The notes beneath the pieces are model-generated. The model ran no database searches. It was not told the DNA's origin and saw only the letters and a list, made by a program, of their open reading frames with translations. DNA of 64,000 nucleotides, taken from JACCZX01 sp963786295. Lineage in GTDB: Bacteria > Pseudomonadota > Gammaproteobacteria > Burkholderiales > Burkholderiaceae_F. The position numbers were made by a program, and so were the translations under genes. This document shows, in pieces, positions 59,709 through 64,000 of the stretch. The DNA is taken from positions 57,341-121,340 of the forward strand of contig CAWAYV010000012.1 of NCBI GenBank assembly GCA_963786295.1, in the 5' to 3' direction. How positions within the stretch are numbered: position 1 is the first letter of the stretch; every line of letters starts with the position of its first letter.

Positions 59709-61772
59709 CTATGCTGCCTTCTCTCCCGGCACCAGGGCGACCACATTGGTCGCCCCGCCGGAGCCAAATACCTGTTCCTTAAGCAGCGCCAGTTGATCCC
59801 GAACGCGCGCAGCTTTTTCAAACTCGAGATTCTTGGCGTGCTCGAACATCTGCTTTTCGAGCCGCTTGATCTCTCTGGACACCTGTTTTTCCGACATGAC
59901 CTCGTACTCGGCCGCGGCCGACGCCGCTTTGAGGTCTTGGCGCGACGCTGTCGCGTCGTATACGCCGTCGATCATTTCGCGCACGTCCTTGACGATGCTG
60001 CGCGGAATGATGTCGTTAGCCGCGTTGAACAGCGCCTGCTTCTCGCGGCGCCGGTCGGTTTCGTCTATCGCGCGCTGCATCGAGTCAGTCACCTTGTCGG
60101 CATACATGATCGCCATGCCATTCAGATGGCGCGCTGCACGGCCGACGGTCTGTATCAACGACCGCTCGGAGCGCAAGAACCCTTCTTTGTCGGCGTCGAG
60201 AATTGCCACCAACGAAACTTCGGGAAGATCGAGTCCTTCACGCAATAGATTGATCCCAACCACTACGTCAAACACGCCGGCCCGCAGGTCGCGAATGATC
60301 TCGACACGCTCGACCGTGTCGATATCCGAGTGCAAGTAGCGCACCTTGATGCCGTGCTCGGACAGGAACTCGGTCAAATCCTCCGCCATGCGCTTGGTCA
60401 GCGTGGTGATCAGCACTCGATGGCCCTGATCGGTGCGCAGCTTGATCTCGGACAGCACGTCGTCGACCTGCGTGCGCGCCGGACGAACCTGAATCTGCGG
60501 ATCGACCAGCCCGGTCGGACGCACCAGCTGTTCAACCACTTGCGACGAATGCTCGAGCTCGTACGCGCCAGGTGTCGCTGATACGAAAATCGAGCGGCGC
60601 ATCTTGCGTTCGAATTCGTCGAACCGCAGCGGCCGATTGTCGAGGGCGGACGGCAGCCGGAACCCGAACTCGACCAGAGTTTCCTTTCGCGCGCGGTCGC
60701 CGCGATACATGCCACCGAGTTGCGGAATCGTGACGTGCGATTCGTCGATGAACATCAGCGCGTCGGCCGGCAGGTAGTCGACCAATGTGGCCGGCGGCTC
60801 GCCCGGCATCGCGCCCGAAATATGGCGCGTGTAGTTCTCGATCCCTCTGCAGAAGCCGAGCTCGTTCAGCATTTCGATATCGAAGCGCGTGCGCTGCTCG
60901 ATCCGCTGCGCCTCGACCAGCTTGCCCTGCGCCATGAAGGTGTCGATGCGCTCCTTTAGCTCCTGCTTGATCGTTTCGATCGCGCGCACCACGTTTTGAC
61001 GCGGCGTCACGTAGTGCGACGACGGATACAACGTAAAGCGCGGAATCTTCTGCCGCACGCGGCCTGTCAGTGGATCGAACAGCTGGATCGAATCGACCTC
61101 GTCGTCGTAAAGATCCACCCGGACCGCCAGCTCGGCGTGTTCTGCCGGGAAAATATCGATCGTGTCGCCGCGCACGCGGAACGTACCGCGCGTGAATTCC
61201 ATATCGCTACGCTTGTACTGCATCTGCGTCAGGCGCACGATGATGTCGCGCTGGCTCAGCCGGTCGTTGTGCCGTAACGTCAGCACCATCGAGTGATAGT
61301 CCGACGGGTCACCAATGCCGTAGATCGCGGATACCGTCGCCACGATCACGACATCGCGTCGCTCGAGCAGCGACTTGGTGGCTGACAGACGCATCTGCTC
61401 GATGTGCTCGTTGATGCTGCTGTCTTTCTCGATGTACAAGTCGCGCGAAGGGACGTATGCCTCGGGCTGGTAGTAGTCGTAGTACGAAACGAAATATTCG
61501 ATCGCGTTATTCGGAAAGAACTCGCGCATTTCCGAATACAACTGCGCGGCCAGCGTCTTGTTCGGCGCAAGCACCAGCGTGGGGCACCCTATTTGCGCAA
61601 TGACGTTCGCCATCGTGTAGGTCTTGCCAGAACCGGTGACACCGAGCAACGTCTGAAACGCGAGGCCGTCTGCAAGTCCTTCGCCCAGACGCGCGATCGC
61701 CTCGGGTTGATCACCCGCCGGTGCAAACGGTTGATGCAACTGGAACGGAGAATGAGGATAAGTGATGACCAC
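59709..61772 (-). CDS. uvrB: UvrABC excinuclease subunit B
   Basis: Damage-recognition helicase of nucleotide excision repair, about 687 residues, intact. It has FAPAGDQPEAIARLGEGLAD, Walker A GVTGSGKTYTMANVIAQ, the beta-hairpin YYDYYQPEAYVPSRDLYIEK, the helicase motif VDYLPADALMFIDESHVT and INLLREGLDLPEVSLVAILD, and a C-terminal UVR motif (EIKRLEKQMFEHAKNLEFEK). No ATG fits; GTG at 61770-61772 is taken, with TTG at 61800-61802 as an alternative. No clear LexA box is visible upstream. Confidence 0.95.
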   Translation of the reverse strand: MVITYPHSPFQLHQPFAPAGDQPEAIARLGEGLADGLAFQTLLGVTGSGKTYTMANVIAQIGCPTLVLAPNKTLAAQLYSEMREFFPNNAIEYFVSYYDYYQPEAYVPSRDLYIEKDSSINEHIEQMRLSATKSLLERRDVVIVATVSAIYGIGDPSDYHSMVLTLRHNDRLSQRDIIVRLTQMQYKRSDMEFTRGTFRVRGDTIDIFPAEHAELAVRVDLYDDEVDSIQLFDPLTGRVRQKIPRFTLYPSSHYVTPRQNVVRAIETIKQELKERIDTFMAQGKLVEAQRIEQRTRFDIEMLNELGFCRGIENYTRHISGAMPGEPPATLVDYLPADALMFIDESHVTIPQLGGMYRGDRARKETLVEFGFRLPSALDNRPLRFDEFERKMRRSIFVSATPGAYELEHSSQVVEQLVRPTGLVDPQIQVRPARTQVDDVLSEIKLRTDQGHRVLITTLTKRMAEDLTEFLSEHGIKVRYLHSDIDTVERVEIIRDLRAGVFDVVVGINLLREGLDLPEVSLVAILDADKEGFLRSERSLIQTVGRAARHLNGMAIMYADKVTDSMQRAIDETDRRREKQALFNAANDIIPRSIVKDVREMIDGVYDATASRQDLKAASAAAEYEVMSEKQVSREIKRLEKQMFEHAKNLEFEKAARVRDQLALLKEQVFGSGGATNVVALVPGEKAA

Positions 61773-61814
61773 GGTATTATTTTGCAGTGCAATAAATTGC
61801 AAAGCAACACGAAT

Positions 61815-61850
61815 CCTAACAGTTGACGCGCGAAAAGCCTATACCTATCC
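61815..61850 (+). promoter_or_regulatory. Candidate promoter in the uvrB-aminotransferase gap
   Basis: In the 257-base divergent gap, TTGACG is followed after 17 bases by TATCCT on the plus strand. This could drive the aminotransferase gene with a leader of about 180 bases. The rest of the gap, to 62029, has no gene or obvious structure that I can support. Confidence 0.3.
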
Positions 61851-62029
61851 TAGTGCTGAGGCTCAAATCTCGAAGCGGAATCAAGGGGTTATGTCAGGTT
61901 GCTGGAAACGTTCTCAAGTGCCGTTTGGTAGCTCGAAAAGTCCAAAGCCAAGTTGCCGCCGTACTAATGCTGCACCCGCGATCGTTTACCGACCCTGTGC
62001 TAACGTTTTGATTTATTAGAAAAACACAC

Positions 62030-63248
62030 ATGCACGCCTCGATAGCCACTTCGCTTTTTGCCGACGTCCAGATGGCGCCGCGCGATCCCACGCTGGGAAC
62101 TACCGAGGCCTTTAACCACGACGTTCACCCGAGCAAAGTCAACCTAGGGGTCGGCGTCTATCTGACCGACGAAGGACGAATCCCGATCCTGCGTGCCGTC
62201 GCCGAGGCCGAACGACGCCAAGCAGCGGCCGCCGCGCCCCGCGGCTACTTGCCAATAGATGGCATCGCTGCATACGACACGGCCGTGCAAAAACTGCTGC
62301 TGGGAGATGCCTCGCCGCTGATTGCGTCGGGCCGTGCGATTACCGCGCAGTCGCTCGGAGGCACCGGTGCGCTGAAGATCGGCGCCGATCTTCTGAAGAA
62401 AGTGCTGCCCGACGCGAGCGTTGCGATCAGTGATCCCACGTGGGAAAACCATCGCGCCGTGTTCGAGAGCGCTGGGTTTCCGGTCGTGACGTACCCCTAT
62501 TACGACGCGGCCACGCGCGGGGTTCGATTCGACGCCATGGTCGCGTTCCTGAAGACACTGGAGCCGCGCACGATCATCGTGCTGCACGCGTGTTGCCACA
62601 ATCCGACCGGTGTCGATCTGACCGCAGAGCAGTGGCAAGCATTGCTAGAAGTGCTTCGCGAGTACGAGCTGTTGCCGTTTCTCGACATCGCTTACCAGGG
62701 CTTCTCGCGCGGCATCGACGAAGACGGCACCGTCGTGCGGCAGTTCGCGCAATCCGGCATGCCGCTGCTGATCGCAAACTCCTTTTCAAAGAGCTTTTCG
62801 CTCTACGGCGAGAGGGTTGGCGCGCTGACCATCATCGATTCAAGCAAAGACGAATCCGCGCGCGTGCTAAGCCAGTTGAAGCGGGTGATTCGCGCCAACT
62901 ACTCAACGCCGCCGACGCATGGCGGATCGGTGGTGACCACCGTGCTGACGACGCCGGAACTGCGGGATTCGTGGGTCCAGGAGCTGACCGAGATGCGCGA
63001 ACGGATCAAGCACATGCGCTCGGCGCTGGTCGATCGTTTGCAGGCACACGGGGCCAACCGGGACTTCTCATTCGTGTTGCGGCAAAACGGAATGTTCTCG
63101 TACAGCGGACTGACCGCTGAGCAGGTCGACCGCCTGCGCGAAGAGTTTCACATCTACGCGGTGCAGCACCGGGCGCATCTGTGTCGCCGCGCTGAACAGC
63201 CGGAACGTGGACTACGTAGCCAAGGCGATCACCACGGTTCTGCAGTGA
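62030..63248 (+). CDS. Aromatic/aspartate aminotransferase, frameshift near the end
   Basis: Class I PLP-dependent aminotransferase of the AspC/TyrB group, about 405 residues. It transfers amino groups between aspartate or aromatic amino acids and 2-oxoglutarate. It has VNLGVGVYLTDEGRIPILRA, HNPTGVDLTAEQW, the PLP Lys in NSFSKSFSLYGERVGAL, and the substrate-binding Arg in the C-terminal FVLRQNGMFSYSGL region. A missing base near 63168 shifts the end; the correct frame reads STGRICVAALNSRNVDYVAK, then AITTVLQ and a stop at 63246-63248. Its last 36 bases are repeated after tRNA-Asn. Confidence 0.9.
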
Positions 63249-63260
63249 CGATGCCTCGCA

Positions 63261-63266
63261 TATAAT
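63261..63266 (+). promoter_or_regulatory. -10 box of the tRNA-Asn promoter
   Basis: A perfect TATAAT 16 bases before the tRNA 5' end. The matching -35 region would fall in the last codons of the aminotransferase gene and is weak. Confidence 0.5.
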
Positions 63267-63282
63267 TCGCGGCTTCTCTTCT

Positions 63283-63358
63283 TCCTCGATAGCTCAGTCG
63301 GTAGAGCGACGGACTGTTAATCCGCAGGTCCCAGGTTCGAGCCCTGGTTACGTAGCCA
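63283..63358 (+). tRNA. tRNA-Asn (anticodon GTT) with abnormal 3' acceptor strand
   Basis: The D-arm, anticodon arm (GGACTGTTAATCC, anticodon GTT) and T-arm (CCAGGTTCGAGCCCTGG) are normal for tRNA-Asn. The 5' acceptor strand is TCCTCGA, which needs TCGAGGA; the sequence instead has TTACGTA, so most acceptor pairs fail. From 63349 onward the sequence is identical to the end of the aminotransferase gene. The tRNA as written would not be functional; a misjoin or recombination has replaced its 3' end. Confidence 0.8.
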
Positions 63359-63382
63359 AGGCGATCACCACGGTTCTGCAGT

Positions 63383-63506
63383 GACGAGCTATCGGAGTTC
63401 TCCACTCCTGTACTCGGTCTGATCTTCCTTCGCTATGCTGACAAGCGCTTCGGGGAAGCAGCTCAGATGCTTGACGCTTGCCATCACCGTCCATGTTTCT
63501 TTAACC
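63383..63506 (+). pseudogene. Fragment resembling type I restriction-modification methylase (HsdM)
   Basis: An open stretch of about 41 codons with no start, reading DELSEFSTPVLGLIFLRYAD and KRFGEAAQ. This matches the early conserved segment of HsdM-type N6-adenine methylases (SEYSTPVLGLIFLRYAD). It begins at the 39-bp repeat and is cut at 63507, where the IPT/TIG repeat starts in the opposite direction. No other R-M gene is visible. Confidence 0.5.
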
Positions 63507-64000
63507 TGAAGGTGCGCGCCGCCGACGTCCCCCCGCCTGGGGCCGGCGAGAACACCGTCACCTGCGCGCTGCCCGCTGTGGCGATGTCGGCCGCCGGAAT
63601 GGCTGCGCTCAACTGCGTGGCGCTCACAAAGGTGGTGGTCCGATCGGTGCCGTTCCAGCGCACCTTGGATTGACTCACGAAGCCCGTGCCGTTCACCGTG
63701 AGGGTGAACGCCGGGCCGCCGGCCGCCGCGCTCGAGGGTGTGATCGATGCGAGCGTGGGAGCGGGATTGTTACTCGGCGGAGGATTGATAGTGAAGGTGC
63801 GCGCCGCCGACGTCCCCCCGCCTGGGGCCGGCGAGAACACCGTCACCTGCGCGCTGCCCGCTGTGGCGATGTCGGCCGCCGGAATGGCTGCGCTCAACTG
63901 CGTGGCGCTCACAAAGGTGGTGGTCCGATCGGTGCCGTTCCAGCGCACCTTGGATTGACTCACGAAGCCCGTGCCGTTCACCGTGAGGGTGAACGCCGGG
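63484..64000 (-). CDS. IPT/TIG-repeat protein, partial at both ends
   Basis: Minus-strand frame entering from beyond 64000. The repeat unit is 95 residues (285 bases), two near-identical copies visible: PTLASITPSSAAAGG, FTLTVNGTGFVSQSKVRWNG and TAGSAQVTVFSPAPGGGTSA. This is an IPT/TIG immunoglobulin-like domain, typical of large secreted or surface proteins. The two copies are identical at DNA level where both are visible (63507 onward against 63792 onward). After 63507 the frame runs into the HsdM-like fragment and stops with a foreign tail (RLKKHGR), so the C-terminus is lost. Confidence 0.75.
   Translation of the reverse strand, partial: PAFTLTVNGTGFVSQSKVRWNGTDRTTTFVSATQLSAAIPAADIATAGSAQVTVFSPAPGGGTSAARTFTINPPPSNNPAPTLASITPSSAAAGGPAFTLTVNGTGFVSQSKVRWNGTDRTTTFVSATQLSAAIPAADIATAGSAQVTVFSPAPGGGTSAARTFRLKKHGR
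63507..64000. repeat. 285-bp tandem repeat encoding IPT/TIG domains
   Basis: Copy one is 63507-63791 and a second, partial copy begins at 63792, with identical sequence over the visible overlap. Perfect identity implies recent amplification or an assembly collapse/expansion. The left boundary is abrupt at 63507. Confidence 0.85.

Larger units (their letters stand above)
63213..63387. repeat. 39-bp direct repeat flanking tRNA-Asn
   Basis: Two identical 39-base stretches at 63213-63251 and 63349-63387, 136 bases apart. The first is the natural end of the aminotransferase gene (coding VAKAITTVLQ). The second replaces the 3' acceptor end of tRNA-Asn and runs into unrelated sequence. Confidence 0.92.

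Noticed and set aside
59698..59720. Terminator at the end of uvrB
   Set aside because: The AAGGCAG/CTGCCTT arms are only seven bases, overlap the stop codon and have no T-run.
63507..64000. CRISPR-like or other non-coding array
   Set aside because: The period is 285 bases without unique spacers, and the unit is an open frame for an IPT/TIG domain.
1..64000. Insertion sequences, prophage or integrase genes
   Set aside because: No transposase, integrase or phage protein was recognised in any frame; the only mobile-like signals are the structured repeats and the right-end mosaic.

Overview
The window is high-G+C DNA from a betaproteobacterium, most likely Burkholderiales or a close relative. 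The best evidence is gene order: tpiA-secG-tRNA-Leu(GAG)-nuoA to nuoN, then leuA-pssA-psd-ilvC-ilvH-ilvI, with a divergent sigma factor/DUF3619/DUF3106/RDD cluster. Both blocks are typical of that class. Nearly all of the window is chromosomal core. I saw no insertion sequence, prophage or CRISPR array.

Layout. 1-5.6 kb: CoA-transferase subunits, an acyl-CoA thioesterase, two Rossmann-fold oxidoreductases, ETF-ubiquinone oxidoreductase and a NUDIX hydrolase. 5.6-20 kb: all 14 subunits of respiratory complex I on the minus strand. 20-27 kb: tRNA-Leu, secG, tpiA, a quinone oxidoreductase, a prolyl oligopeptidase, pnp and rpsO. 27.2-27.6 kb: a non-coding structured repeat. 27.7-36.4 kb: branched-chain amino acid biosynthesis (leuA, ilvC, ilvH, ilvI) with phospholipid genes (pssA, psd), a leucine-rich leader peptide before leuA and an orphan periplasmic binding protein. 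36.6-39.8 kb: sigma factor and small membrane or hypothetical proteins. 39.8-52.8 kb: a YejABEF-like peptide ABC transporter, with a two-ATPase YejF and two permeases on the minus strand and five tandem YejA-like binding proteins on the plus strand. 52.8-59.5 kb: a lipase-like hydrolase, a two-domain fatty acyl-CoA reductase-like protein, a phasin, a second copy of the structured repeat, a TetR regulator, a TPR-like protein, DUF924 and a low-molecular-weight phosphatase. 59.7-63.4 kb: uvrB, an aromatic/aspartate aminotransferase and tRNA-Asn. 63.35-64 kb: a mosaic of a 39-bp duplication, a type I methylase fragment and an IPT/TIG repeat protein that does not fit the rest of the window.

Two points govern interpretation. 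First, about thirty genes, including essential ones (pnp, tpiA, pssA, secG), are split by single indels while codon-level conservation continues in another frame and no nonsense codons appear. I read this as sequence error, so coordinates of split genes span all pieces. The error rate is much higher in the binding-protein array. Second, the least explained structure is a composite element of about 420 bp present twice (27225-27644 and 56478-56901). Each copy holds two units in opposite orientation. The units have perfect or near-perfect outer stems of unrelated sequence, an inner stem with compensatory changes and an invariant loop. This is the best candidate here for an undescribed structured RNA or mobile repeat.
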